The position numbers were made by a program, and so were the translations under genes. A DNA stretch of 64,000 nt, from the NCBI GenBank assembly GCA_965208275.1, contig OZ242331.1, positions 3,906,001 through 3,970,000 on the forward strand. Direction: 5' to 3'. The stretch comes from Bin5 sp022827195. GTDB taxonomy: Bacteria; Chloroflexota; Anaerolineae; Caldilineales; Caldilineaceae. Of the stretch, positions 18,062 to 27,915 are shown in pieces. The notes beneath the pieces were generated by a model that worked only from the letters and a program-made list of their open reading frames with translations, made no database searches and was not told the DNA's origin. Position 1 is the first letter of the stretch; the number at the start of each line of letters is the position of its first letter.

Positions 18062-19042
18062 TCACGAACCTTGCCGGCGCAGGCGGGCCACTTCGGCCCT
18101 CAGCGCCTCCAACGCCTCCTCGGCGGAATCGGCGCGCTGTGCTTCCGCGTCGGCGCGCTGCGCTTCCGTATCAGCGCGCTGTGCTTCCGTATCGGCGCGT
18201 TCTTCCGCCTTCTCTGCCTTGATCTCAGCGACCTGCAGATCAGGCATGACATATCCCGCATACACCGCGTCGCGCGCCATCTCAGCATGCGCTGGCTGGA
18301 GCAGAAGGTCCTCGCGGCGAAACTGGAAGCCGGGCAACACCTGGGAGCGTATAACCCCTTCCGCGTCCGGCCCGATCTCGTCGTAATTCCCGGCCGCGCC
18401 GAGACGGTAAAAGTGCATGTTCCGGTCCTTGGCGTCCAGAATGAAGTACTCCCTCACCCCGGCGCGGGCGTACCCTTTCCTTTTCTCTTCCGTGTCCCGC
18501 CGCACCTCCGCCGCCGTCGAATCGGACAGCTCCTCCACAATCATGTCGCAGACCCCGGCATAGGAATGCTCCTCCGTATCTCTCCACGCGGCAGGATTGT
18601 CATCCCGTATGATACCGATGTCCGGCTTGAATACCACCTCCCACTGCCCCGACGGCATCTTCTCATCGGGCACGGCCATGTGGGCCCCGGTCTCCAGGCA
18701 TAATATCGTCGCAATCGGATTCACTTCCAGATAAAAAGACAGGAGGCCAAAGAACCAGCGGTACTGCTTTGTCTGTTGATATGTCGGCAGAGGTTTGGCC
18801 TCCAGGATGCCGTTGTTCCATTCGTAGCTGACGTCGATATGCGCGTGCGGGCTTCCATACCACTTTTCCCAGTACTCTTCCAGGCTAACGCGGCGGCCAT
18901 GAGCGGGCGCCCAGTTTTCTCTGTTCCCCAGCCCTGAAGAGATGTCGCCTTCGACCTGCCCGTCGGGCAGCACCGCGCCGTTCGATTGGAGCGGCTTTTC
19001 CTGGTTCCGTGGTACGTCTCGCTCTTTCTTTTTGGATCCCAT
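18062..19042 (-). CDS. Uma2-family (DUF820) endonuclease-like protein with coiled coil
   Basis: A 326-residue protein with a Uma2/DUF820 core, a PD-(D/E)XK nuclease-like fold common in cyanobacteria and Chloroflexi. Visible blocks are SLEEYWEKW, YEWNNGILEAKPLPT, KPDIGIIRDD (Asp of the active site), VCDMIVEELSDST and GVREYFILDAKD (E-x-D/K region). The C-terminus holds three near-perfect repeats of RADTEAQ/RADAEAQ within a charged coiled coil. The start used is the ATG of MGSKKKERD. Biological role of the family is not established; some members accompany transposons, but no transposon is seen here. Confidence 0.8.
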   Translation of the reverse strand: MGSKKKERDVPRNQEKPLQSNGAVLPDGQVEGDISSGLGNRENWAPAHGRRVSLEEYWEKWYGSPHAHIDVSYEWNNGILEAKPLPTYQQTKQYRWFFGLLSFYLEVNPIATILCLETGAHMAVPDEKMPSGQWEVVFKPDIGIIRDDNPAAWRDTEEHSYAGVCDMIVEELSDSTAAEVRRDTEEKRKGYARAGVREYFILDAKDRNMHFYRLGAAGNYDEIGPDAEGVIRSQVLPGFQFRREDLLLQPAHAEMARDAVYAGYVMPDLQVAEIKAEKAEERADTEAQRADTEAQRADAEAQRADSAEEALEALRAEVARLRRQGS

Positions 19043-19163
19043 GCTCCCACCTCCGCACAAGCGCCGGCCTGCGCGCGAAACAACTCAATGCGCAGATTCT
19101 ACCACTCTCCACAAGGCCGCCGCAACCGGTCCGGCCGCTTTCCCTGGGCGGTGCGCGACCTGA

Positions 19164-20264
<1,101 letters not shown>

Positions 20265-20352
20265 CGCTCTTGCTCCTTTGCGTTGTGATATCGACACACC
20301 GCGAACTGTCAGATGCGCACGCCGCTCGGGAGGGCGGCGCTCGATTGAACTC

Positions 20353-20382
20353 ATTGTAGAACATATGTTCATAATCTTCCAA
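20353..20382 (-). promoter_or_regulatory. recA promoter with SOS (LexA) box
   Basis: On the minus strand, TTGGAA (20377-20382) and TACAAT (20353-20358) are 18 bp apart. The spacer contains the perfect palindrome GAACATATGTTC (20359-20370), which matches the Gram-positive LexA consensus GAAC-N4-GTTC and abuts the -10. Confidence 0.85.
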
Positions 20383-20473
20383 ATCGCGATTTTCGCCGAG
20401 ACTGCTTCCCGTCGCGACTCCACCTTTGCGGCTGCCTCAGATCTGCCGAAACGAAACTGACATCATCCAATTC

Positions 20474-20503
20474 TTGTCGATTCGCCGCGCCAACATCTAT
20501 AAT
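20474..20503 (+). promoter_or_regulatory. divergent promoter upstream of the 118-aa gene
   Basis: TTGTCG (20474-20479) and a consensus TATAAT (20498-20503) are separated by 18 bp. The only plus-strand gene downstream begins at 20715. Confidence 0.5.
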
Positions 20504-20714
20504 TCTGACGCGGCTTTCAAACCTCCCGTTCGGACGGCAGATCTCAGCTACTCACACGTGTCTATAGAACTCTCCGACAAGCGCGCAAAGTCAGCGCATG
20601 CAACCTGGCTTCAGTACCAATGCCGCATTCACGCCCAACCGTTTTGGCCGACGCCCGAATCGACAACTGGAAACAACTGAGGGCGGAGACTAAACAGCGC
20701 CGCCTGGACCCGGC

Positions 20715-21071
20715 ATGAGCGTAAATCGTCGCAAACTGAACAGAGCCTGGGAAACGCTGCGCTCCCTGCCGATCCCTGCAATTGGCTCCGACCGGCTGGT
20801 CGATCTGCACGATGACCTACTGCATTACGACACGGTCATCGCTCAGGAGATGCGGGAGTACCTGCGCGGCCGTGTCATCAATAGAATCCGCGTGCGCATC
20901 GACTGGGAGCTGGAGGAGACGCTGCGCTCGTTCAAGCCCCAATCTTCGGCGGAGATGGAATGCCGGCGGGAGTTGCTGCGTTACAAACGGCGTATTGATG
21001 ACGTAGTGCGGCAACTGCTCCAGGGGCAACCGGACGATCCGGACCAGCTGGAGGATGTCCCGCTCGAATAG
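20715..21071 (+). CDS. hypothetical protein, 118 aa
   Basis: Not recognised. The 118-residue product is highly charged and largely helical in appearance (MSVNRRKLNRAWETLRSLP...), with many Arg/Glu/Asp and no membrane segment. It lies divergent to recA behind a promoter with consensus TATAAT. The ribosome-binding site is weak. Codon choice matches neighbouring genes, which supports it being real. Confidence 0.55.
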   Translation: MSVNRRKLNRAWETLRSLPIPAIGSDRLVDLHDDLLHYDTVIAQEMREYLRGRVINRIRVRIDWELEETLRSFKPQSSAEMECRRELLRYKRRIDDVVRQLLQGQPDDPDQLEDVPLE

Positions 21072-21215
21072 CGATGCGATCCACCCCCCGTTCCACCCGT
21101 TGACCCGTTTCTCGCAACAGAACTGACTCCGGCGCTGTCCGACGCGGCACCGGCGCGCGTTGGCGGCGCGCAGCGGTCCCTTCGCGCGCGCGTGCCGCAG
21201 GTCGTTGCCGGCGGC

Positions 21216-22124
21216 CTACAGGAGCACGAGCAGGATCCCGCCGACGGTGATCAGCCCGCCGATGATGCTGTTGAAAGAAGGGATCTCCCGCAACAGGAGC
21301 GCGCCCAGCAGCACGCCGCCCAGCACCTCCTGCGTGGCGATGAGATTGACGTAGGTGGCGTTCACCCGCCGCAGCGCCGCATTGTAGAGGGTATGGCCGC
21401 ACGCCAGCGGGAAAACGCCGAGAGCGGCAACGCTGGCGATCGCGGGCCAGTTGAAGCTGCCGGGCCTGTGCGCGACAACCGCCGCCGGCAACAGCCACAG
21501 CGCAGCAACGATGTAGACCGTACCGGCATAGACCAGCAGCGGATACCGCTCGCGCTGGCTGCGCCCGGCAATGCTGTAGACGGCATAGGTAACCGCGGCG
21601 CCCAACGCCAACAGATCGCCGATCAGCGTGCGGGGCGTGAATTCATAGGTAGCGCGGCCGCCCTGCATCAACGCCAGCAGCGGCTCAAACCCGGAGAGCA
21701 CGGCCACGCCCAGCACGGCCGCGACGATGCCCAACCACTTGCGCGGCGACAGCGATTCCCCAAGCACAAAACGGGACAGCAGCGCCACCCATACCGGCGC
21801 CGTATACATGATCGCCAGGCTGTTGGTTATGCTTGTGAACTCGAGCGAGTAGGCGTAGAAAAAGAAATGCAGCCCGGCGACCAGGCCGAAGAGCGCAAAA
21901 CGGGGCCATTCGCTGCGCGCGGCCAGCAGAGGCTCCCCAGCGGCAGACCGTCGACGCAACAGCAGGACGCCGGCCACGGCGGCGCCCGCCACCAGCAGCC
22001 GGCCGGCCGCGATCTCGAACGATGAGACCGAGGCCGCGGCCCACCGTACCAGCACCGGGCTGGTGCTGAAAAAAATGACGGCGATCGCAACCAGCGCCAG
22101 GCCGCGGCGTTCCTCGACTGTCAC
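21216..22124 (-). CDS. EamA-family (DMT) membrane exporter
   Basis: A 302-residue drug/metabolite transporter with ten predicted membrane segments in two EamA halves. The first half starts LALVAIAVIFFSTSPVLVRWA and contains FYAYSLEFTSITNSLAIMYTAPVW; the second ends VLGGVLLGALLLREIPSFNSIIGGLITVGGILL, both typical of the family. Substrate is not predictable. It is followed at a distance by a 42-residue membrane protein gene on the same strand upstream, and no operon with known biosynthetic genes is apparent. Confidence 0.88.
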   Translation of the reverse strand: MTVEERRGLALVAIAVIFFSTSPVLVRWAAASVSSFEIAAGRLLVAGAAVAGVLLLRRRSAAGEPLLAARSEWPRFALFGLVAGLHFFFYAYSLEFTSITNSLAIMYTAPVWVALLSRFVLGESLSPRKWLGIVAAVLGVAVLSGFEPLLALMQGGRATYEFTPRTLIGDLLALGAAVTYAVYSIAGRSQRERYPLLVYAGTVYIVAALWLLPAAVVAHRPGSFNWPAIASVAALGVFPLACGHTLYNAALRRVNATYVNLIATQEVLGGVLLGALLLREIPSFNSIIGGLITVGGILLVLL

Positions 22125-22171
22125 GTCTTCCGTCCGGGCTCTACACAGGGGGGACGCCCCCGCCGCATCGT

Positions 22172-22300
22172 TCAGGCGCCGGGCGTGATCGCCACGTAGA
22201 CCAGGCTCAACACCATGCTGAGCGCGATCAACAGGCTGAGAAAGTAGAAGATCTTTTCATTGCGGCTCAGGCGTCGCCGCCTGTTCCGTCTGCGGCTCAT
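22172..22300 (-). CDS. small single-span membrane protein, 42 aa
   Basis: A short gene that an ORF cutoff would miss. The product begins MSRRRNRRRRLSRNEKIFYF and continues into one hydrophobic segment (LSLLIALSMVLSLVYVAI), ending TPGA. The strongly basic N-terminus predicts an inside-positive orientation. A purine-rich site (AAGGGGA) precedes the ATG. Its arrangement, a basic head followed by one membrane span, resembles small conserved hypothetical proteins of Chloroflexi. Function is unknown. Confidence 0.65.
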   Translation of the reverse strand: MSRRRNRRRRLSRNEKIFYFLSLLIALSMVLSLVYVAITPGA

Positions 22301-22430
22301 CCGAAATTCCCCTTCCGACTGCAACTGCCCGACCTTTCCGACGCAATAGCTTCACGCCAGTGCCAGAACTGTCCGGGCCAAGTCAATCACACAATGATAG
22401 TCGAAAACGGACCGTGGATCAAAGCCGCGC

Positions 22431-24740
22431 CTATTCGATTCTCAGCGGCCCGATCAGTATCCGGTCCTCTTCGGCAGGGTTGATTCTATCCAGCACGCGC
22501 AGGCGCCGGAAGTCGGGCAGCATATACAGCCCAATCTCTATCTGATACTGACCGGCAGGCGCGTCGGCGGGGACGGTAAAGGTGTGGACGGTTTCGACAG
22601 TCTCACCCGCGATCCACTCCTCTGTCGGCGGCCTTGGATCCAGATCGGCCCCGCCGTGCATTTTGAAACTATCGGTCAGCAGATGTGCGAAGACGGTGTA
22701 CGATTCAGCTACAGGACCTGAGGCCGTCCAATACAGGGTGACGGTCATCTCCTCACCCAGGACCGGCTGGCGGCTGCTGAAGCGGTAGGCGGCCAGAACG
22801 ATATTGTCTGCAAACTGGACGGAGATGGGAATGGGAAGGTCCGCGTCGCCTTCGGAAGATGGGATGGTGATTGCGCCGAACGAATAGCTGGAGCTGCCTT
22901 CTTCCAGGGGCAGTCGCTCACCGGTGCGGTGGTTGTAGAAGCCGAGTTGTAAGTGCGCCTGGTTGGGCGTGTAGGCGGTCCTTGGAACCTTGAGCGAATA
23001 GTCTTCGAACAGGACTCCGTAGCGTGGCCAGCCGCTGGTCGGGCGCAGCCCGCCGCCGGGCATTGTGTCGAGTTGCGCCACGGTCAGGCCGCTCCAGTCC
23101 ACAAGGTGAATGAACAGGGACCAGTCGTCGGCCAGCGGCTCTATGGCCAGGAAGGCCAGCCGCACCAACATCTCGTCGCCGGGCAAAATCTTCGTCACTT
23201 CAGGCAACGGCTGGCTTTCCCCCCAGGATATGTCTGAATACGATGTCCTGACGCCCAGCAGTGCGATCTGGCCGGGAGCCGTGCCAAATGTGGCGAGAGG
23301 TGGGTCATAATCGAGGTAGGAATAGTCCTCCCTGATGAATTCCGGCATTGGCGGCGGTCTGTAGGCGGGGCCAATCAGCGCAAAAGGCGTTACCAAAGTC
23401 AGAAGGCCGAGGGCGTAGGTGGCGGCCCGCCCGATTCGCCGGCCCAGATTGCCCCACCCCGCCCAGCCCAGCGCCCAAAACAGGCCCAGGAGCGGCAGCG
23501 CGGCAAAGAAATAGCGACCCTGCGCGGCCGGAGCGACGCGCATGAAACGGAGCCAGGAGACAGTGAGTACCAACAGCCACAGAAGCAGAAAAGCGTGGGG
23601 CACAAGAGATGCGCAGGCGACCCGCCGCGCGCGACGCGCGGCATTTACCAGCAATCCTATCGCGACCGCGGCCCCGATGGCGCGCAGCGCCCAATAGACC
23701 CAGTCAGGATAGGACAGATTCAGCCAGCCGAACAGCCCCCAGAATGAACGCTCCAGGCTGCCCAGCTCGCCCATGATCTGCAGCGGCCCCGCAGGAAGGA
23801 CCCGCAACAGAATGTTCGCCTCCCACATCTCCCACGCCAGCGGGTCGCCGTAGAGCCGCCAGTTGCGCACATACCACCAGCCGGCGATCAGAAGCGCGGG
23901 CACGGCCGTCCACAGCGCCGCCTCGAAAACCGGACGAACGCTGCGCCCGCGCCAAGCCAGCCACAGGATCGCCAGCCCAACCACGCCCACCAGCCCCAGC
24001 CCGCTCAGCTTCGAGAGCAGCGTCAGGCCCAGCAGCACGCCCAGGGCCAGAAGCCGCGATCGCCGCGGCCGTCCTCCCTCGACCAGCATCGCGGTCAGCT
24101 GCCACAACACCAGTGCCGCGGCCGCGTTGACTGCATTGTCGTTGCTGGCCGAGCTGCTGATGAAGACAAACTGGGGCAGGAAGGCCGCGAACGCCGCGCC
24201 GAGCAGCGCGCCCTCCGCCGGAAGCAGCAGCCGCAGCGTGCGGTAGACCGCGTAGACGGTCACCGCGCCCAGAAATACTGAGAAGAGACGCGCAACGTGC
24301 AGCGCCAGGATCGAGCGCCGCCAGGGAAAACGCTCCGCCTCCCGGTGGTGAATCAGATAGTTGCGGTTGATCGTCGTGTCGGGTTCGCCGATGGCGCGGT
24401 GAGGATTGGCGCGGCCGAAAATTTCAGGGAAATCGGACTGGTCGATCCAGGATGTCAGCAACGCCGCGGCCGCGTAGTAGCCCGGCGCCTGCGTACCCTG
24501 CTGCCGCCACAGTGCCTGCGTACCCGGCTCGGAAACCGGCAGGCCGCGCTGCGTTACCAGGTGTTGGACAAAAGCGAAATGCCAGATCTCGTCGGGCGCT
24601 TCGAACGGTGGGACGACGATGCTGAAAAGAGTGGCCAGAAAAAGGTAAGCCGCCAGCAGAGTGTGAACCGTGGGTCGAAAAAAGGGAGAAGAAGGAGAAC
24701 TGGACTGCGGCGCCCCTCCTGCTTCGGAGGCGTGGGACAT
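22431..24740 (-). CDS. polytopic membrane glycosyltransferase (GT-C, DUF2142-like)
   Basis: A 769-residue protein. Residues about 25-450 hold around ten membrane segments with the first loop reading PPFEAPDEIWHFAFVQHL, an acidic active-site loop typical of GT-C enzymes of the PMT/ArnT/DUF2142 type that use polyprenyl-linked sugars. The C-terminal 300 residues form extracytoplasmic beta-rich domains with two similar units (VRLAFLAIEPLADDWSLFIHL and VTLYWTASGPVAESYTVFAHL). Its ATG directly follows the TAG of the GT2 gene, so both are one operon, probably for cell-surface glycan or glycolipid. Confidence 0.8.
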   Translation of the reverse strand: MSHASEAGGAPQSSSPSSPFFRPTVHTLLAAYLFLATLFSIVVPPFEAPDEIWHFAFVQHLVTQRGLPVSEPGTQALWRQQGTQAPGYYAAAALLTSWIDQSDFPEIFGRANPHRAIGEPDTTINRNYLIHHREAERFPWRRSILALHVARLFSVFLGAVTVYAVYRTLRLLLPAEGALLGAAFAAFLPQFVFISSSASNDNAVNAAAALVLWQLTAMLVEGGRPRRSRLLALGVLLGLTLLSKLSGLGLVGVVGLAILWLAWRGRSVRPVFEAALWTAVPALLIAGWWYVRNWRLYGDPLAWEMWEANILLRVLPAGPLQIMGELGSLERSFWGLFGWLNLSYPDWVYWALRAIGAAVAIGLLVNAARRARRVACASLVPHAFLLLWLLVLTVSWLRFMRVAPAAQGRYFFAALPLLGLFWALGWAGWGNLGRRIGRAATYALGLLTLVTPFALIGPAYRPPPMPEFIREDYSYLDYDPPLATFGTAPGQIALLGVRTSYSDISWGESQPLPEVTKILPGDEMLVRLAFLAIEPLADDWSLFIHLVDWSGLTVAQLDTMPGGGLRPTSGWPRYGVLFEDYSLKVPRTAYTPNQAHLQLGFYNHRTGERLPLEEGSSSYSFGAITIPSSEGDADLPIPISVQFADNIVLAAYRFSSRQPVLGEEMTVTLYWTASGPVAESYTVFAHLLTDSFKMHGGADLDPRPPTEEWIAGETVETVHTFTVPADAPAGQYQIEIGLYMLPDFRRLRVLDRINPAEEDRILIGPLRIE

Positions 24741-25655
24741 CTACCTGGGTTCAGCTTTCCGCAGCGCTCCCCTGGCGCGGGAGCCTGGTGTGCGCTCCTC
24801 CTCGATTGCCGGGTCTTCTACCAGGGGAGGACGCCCAAACGTCTCGTCAACGCTTTCGCTCTCTCCACTGCGCACGCCCTCCGTGCCGCGTCTTGGCGGC
24901 CGCCAGATGAAGAGATAGTAGAGCCAGTTTGCGACGTACTTGTGCCAGATCTGCAACACACTGAAGTTCGACTCGCCGTTCGAGCGCACATATTCGTGGG
25001 TCGCAACCTCATGGATGCGATACCCCCGGCGCACCGACTTGATGATCATCTCCTGCTCGACCGTCGTAATGTCCGACGCCAACGCCAGGCTGCGCGCCAC
25101 GTCGGCCCGGATCGCACGGAACCCGTTCTGTGAGTCGGTCAACCGCACGCCCTGGCTGTAGTTGATGCTGAGGGTGATGACCTGGCTGCCGAAGAGACGG
25201 ACAAACTGGTTGATCGTCGCGTGCAATTCGTCGCTTCCCCCCAACATGCGCGAACCGGATACATGATCGGCCTCGCCGTCGACAATCGGCTGCACAAGCG
25301 CCGGAATATCCCGCGGATCGTGCGAGCCGTCCGCGTCGATAAAGACGAGAATGTCGCCGCTGGCCGCGGCGATGCCGACGCGCAGCGCGTCTCCCTTGCC
25401 CTTGCCGTTGTCCAAAAGCACGGTCGCGCCCATCTCCACCGCGATCGCGCGCGTGCCGTCGCTGCTGTGGCCGTCGACGACCAGCAGCTCGTCGGCATAG
25501 GGCGCGGCCCATTCCAGCACCGGGCGGATGTTGCGCGCCTCGTTGCGGCAGGGCACGATTACGGTTACACGGACCTCGCGCCCGTCCGGGCCCAGGCGGT
25601 TGATGGCCGCGGGGCGGTCGGGTTGCGTATACCAGTTTGGCAGATTGTCTGTCAC
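24741..25655 (-). CDS. family 2 glycosyltransferase (polyprenyl-phosphate sugar synthase-like)
   Basis: A 304-residue GT2 enzyme. VTVIVPCRNEARNI and the D-x-D motif in FIDADGSHD (Asp at 107 and 109) define the nucleotide-sugar site, and the layout resembles dolichyl/undecaprenyl-phosphate mannosyl- or glucosyltransferases. A hydrophobic stretch near WHKYVANWLYYLFIW may associate with membrane. The start is a GTG (VTDNLPNWY); the frame upstream shows no similarity. It would supply lipid-linked sugar for the GT-C enzyme encoded immediately downstream, which is a common pairing. Confidence 0.85.
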   Translation of the reverse strand: MTDNLPNWYTQPDRPAAINRLGPDGREVRVTVIVPCRNEARNIRPVLEWAAPYADELLVVDGHSSDGTRAIAVEMGATVLLDNGKGKGDALRVGIAAASGDILVFIDADGSHDPRDIPALVQPIVDGEADHVSGSRMLGGSDELHATINQFVRLFGSQVITLSINYSQGVRLTDSQNGFRAIRADVARSLALASDITTVEQEMIIKSVRRGYRIHEVATHEYVRSNGESNFSVLQIWHKYVANWLYYLFIWRPPRRGTEGVRSGESESVDETFGRPPLVEDPAIEEERTPGSRARGALRKAEPR

Positions 25656-25881
25656 AGATCGTCTCGGAAAATCGGAGGGGCTCCCCGCTGCGGTGAAGCC
25701 GCTGTCTGGCGCCCGCCCAAGGGGAACAAACCTTCCCCGATCGGACAGTCCCAGACCCGAAATTACTTTATCAGGATTCAATATCCCTGCCAACCCTCGC
25801 GGCGGACTGTCAGGCAGAATTGACCGCCTACAGGGGATGCAGTAAAGTGCGGGAAACTCCATCCGGCCGACGCAGACATCG

Positions 25882-26919
25882 ATGCAGGAGAGACAGGGTG
25901 CCCCGTTCCCGGCGAAAATGACCCGGTACAAACCGATCCAAGCCGCAGAAAGGGCAGCGGAGGTCCTCGGCATCGACCCGCGTGAGGGCCTGCAGATGAT
26001 CGACGCGGCCCGCCTCTCCGCCCGCCATCATCCGCCCTTTGACCTGGGACTGCCGGCGCTCGTCTTAGGCGTCGGCGATCAGCCCACCGCGCAGGCAGTC
26101 GGCGCCGTGCTGGGCAACGCCTACCCGGACGACCACCCGCTGCAACTCATCGATCCGAACGGGAACCGGCCCGACCGCGCACGCGCTCTGCCGCTAGCCG
26201 AACTTTCTGCGCAGAGCAAACTCGCCGGCGGCGACTGTCTTTTCGTGCCCCCGCTTCCCCGCGCAAGTTATGCCGACCTGCAGGAGGTGATGGCGCACCT
26301 GCGCGCGCCCTACGGCTGCCCTTGGGACCGGGAGCAGACGCTCGCTTCTGCACGCGCCTACCTGCTCGACGAGGCAGCCGAAGCACTGGAGGCGCTCGAC
26401 GCCGGGGATGACCTCCATGTCGCCGAGGAGTTGGGCGACGTGCTCGGCATCGTCGCCATGATCGCGCAGATCGCCGGCGAAGAGGGCCGCTTTCAGATGG
26501 CCGACGCGGTGCGCCTGAGCGTCGAAAAGCTGGTCCGCCGCCATCCACACGTCTTCGGCGATGATGAGATTGAAAATATCGAACAGCTCTATGTACGCTG
26601 GGAGGAGATCAAGGCCGAGGAACGGGCCGCACAGGAGCAACCGGCGCGCGGGCCGCTGGATGCCGTGCCGGCCGCACTTCCGGCCCTGCGCAAGGCTAGG
26701 GAGATACAATCAAAGGCCCACGGAGCCGGACTCCTCGACCGCGTGGCGCTGGCGCAGAGCGAGCCGGAGCTGGCGCGCCTCCTGCCAGACGGCAGCGACG
26801 AGCAGGCGCTGGGCCTGTTGTTGTGGCGGCTGGTTGCCCTGTCCAGAGAGCGGGGTCTCGACGCCGAAGACGCGCTGCGCGCTTACGCCGGCCGCTGGCG
26901 CGCGCAGGTCACAAAGTGA
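25882..26919 (+). CDS. mazG: MazG-family nucleoside triphosphate pyrophosphohydrolase
   Basis: A 345-residue MazG protein that would hydrolyse (d)NTPs to monophosphates. The MazG core starts LRAPYGCPWDREQT and contains the metal-binding helices LLDEAAEALEAL and EELGDVLGIVAMIAQIA. The N-terminal 110 residues (ALVLGVGDQPTAQAVGAVLGNAYPDDHPLQLI) match only the C-terminal half of the tetrapyrrole-methylase domain found fused to MazG in YabN-type proteins. A stop codon 39 nt upstream of the ATG excludes a full methylase. No strong ribosome-binding site is seen, and MTRYKPIQAAE is an alternative start. Confidence 0.85.
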   Translation: MQERQGAPFPAKMTRYKPIQAAERAAEVLGIDPREGLQMIDAARLSARHHPPFDLGLPALVLGVGDQPTAQAVGAVLGNAYPDDHPLQLIDPNGNRPDRARALPLAELSAQSKLAGGDCLFVPPLPRASYADLQEVMAHLRAPYGCPWDREQTLASARAYLLDEAAEALEALDAGDDLHVAEELGDVLGIVAMIAQIAGEEGRFQMADAVRLSVEKLVRRHPHVFGDDEIENIEQLYVRWEEIKAEERAAQEQPARGPLDAVPAALPALRKAREIQSKAHGAGLLDRVALAQSEPELARLLPDGSDEQALGLLLWRLVALSRERGLDAEDALRAYAGRWRAQVTK

Positions 26920-26965
26920 TACACGACTTTCCTCCATACATTTTCCTGTCGCGCCGTGGCCGTGC

Positions 26966-26971
26966 TATACT
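26966..26971 (+). promoter_or_regulatory. -10 element of the tRNA-Arg gene
   Basis: TATACT lies 16 nt before the tRNA. The -35 region (TTCCTG at 26943-26948) is weak. Confidence 0.4.
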
Positions 26972-26987
26972 TAGGCGTGCTCATTCT

Positions 26988-27061
26988 GCCCCGGTAGCTC
27001 AGTGGATCAGAGCATCTGACTTCGGATCAGAGGGTCGTGGGTTCGAATCCTACCCGGGGTG
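26988..27061 (+). tRNA. tRNA-Arg (anticodon TCG)
   Basis: A 74-nt cloverleaf: acceptor GCCCCGG pairs with CCGGGGT, the D stem is GCTC/GAGC, the anticodon stem is TCTGA/TCAGA around the loop CTTCGGA (anticodon TCG, decoding CGA), and the T arm GTGGG-TTCGAAT-CCTAC is intact. Discriminator is G and CCA is not encoded. Confidence 0.93.
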
Positions 27062-27214
27062 CTCATCTTTGCGGCCATCCCGCGGTCGCGACCATCCCCG
27101 CAGCGCCAAAACAACCGCCCTCTCGCGCAGCCAGCACTGAACTGCGACCGACAGGGCGGTTTCGCTTCGCTCTCTTCTTTCGACTCCTACCGGCAGGCGT
27201 AATGTTCGCCGTTC

Positions 27215-27700
27215 CTACTCCCGGCGGATGCGGCGCACAATCTCGCCCATCATAGGCACCCATTCGGACGCACCGCCGCTTACATGGATGAAGGCAATCC
27301 TGATAAACGTTCCCCTGTCCGGTGACATCAGCCAGACCTCCCAGCTGATCTCCTCCGAACCAGGTCCTTCGCGGTTTTCCCGGGAAACGTATCGAGACCG
27401 TCTCGGATCCGTCGTAACGCGGATTGGTGACTATATCGACGCTCTCCACGTCAATCCAGGACTCCCTCAGCGAGTCCTGCACGATCGATATCACCCGCCC
27501 CGGTTCCAATCCTCCGGACGGGAAAGAAGTGACAAGCATCTGGTTGGCAAAATCGGCCACGATCTTAAAGCCAAATCCGACATGCCGTTACTCTTGCTCG
27601 GCGTCTATATCCCCGTTGGCGTCGCTCAGCCAGTCGTCACCGCTGGCAGCCTGGTAGGACGCGACCAACAACTCCCTGACTGAACTGTCTGCGGGAATCG
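27215..27700 (-). pseudogene. decayed paralogue of the adjacent lipoprotein family
   Basis: Translated fragments match the lipoprotein at 29728-30531. VGFGFKIVADFANQML corresponds to its VGMGFQV region, and EEISWEVWLMSPDRGTF followed by MMGEIVRRIRRE corresponds to EIVSWQVGLLSPDGATV and LLGEVVQRVHWFE. A TAA interrupts the frame after GDIDAEQE (near 27581), and a frameshift near 27380 is needed to join the last third. No signal peptide remains. It is the third and most damaged member of a tandem set on the minus strand. Confidence 0.7.
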
Positions 27701-27915
27701 GCGCCGCGGGTGATGCCTACACTGGCGAACCACTCTGGCCGAAAACCAAAACGCATACGATCACAACGGAGATCACAACTCTCTATGGGAGATCATCCCG
27801 TACCTCCCAATGGCAAGAAAATAGCCGAAACGCAAATCTGCACGCGCACGGCTATCAAATCACGAAAATAGCGTTTTTCCGCCTCTCGGCTTTCCAACAG
27901 CTGTCCAATCGAAGA

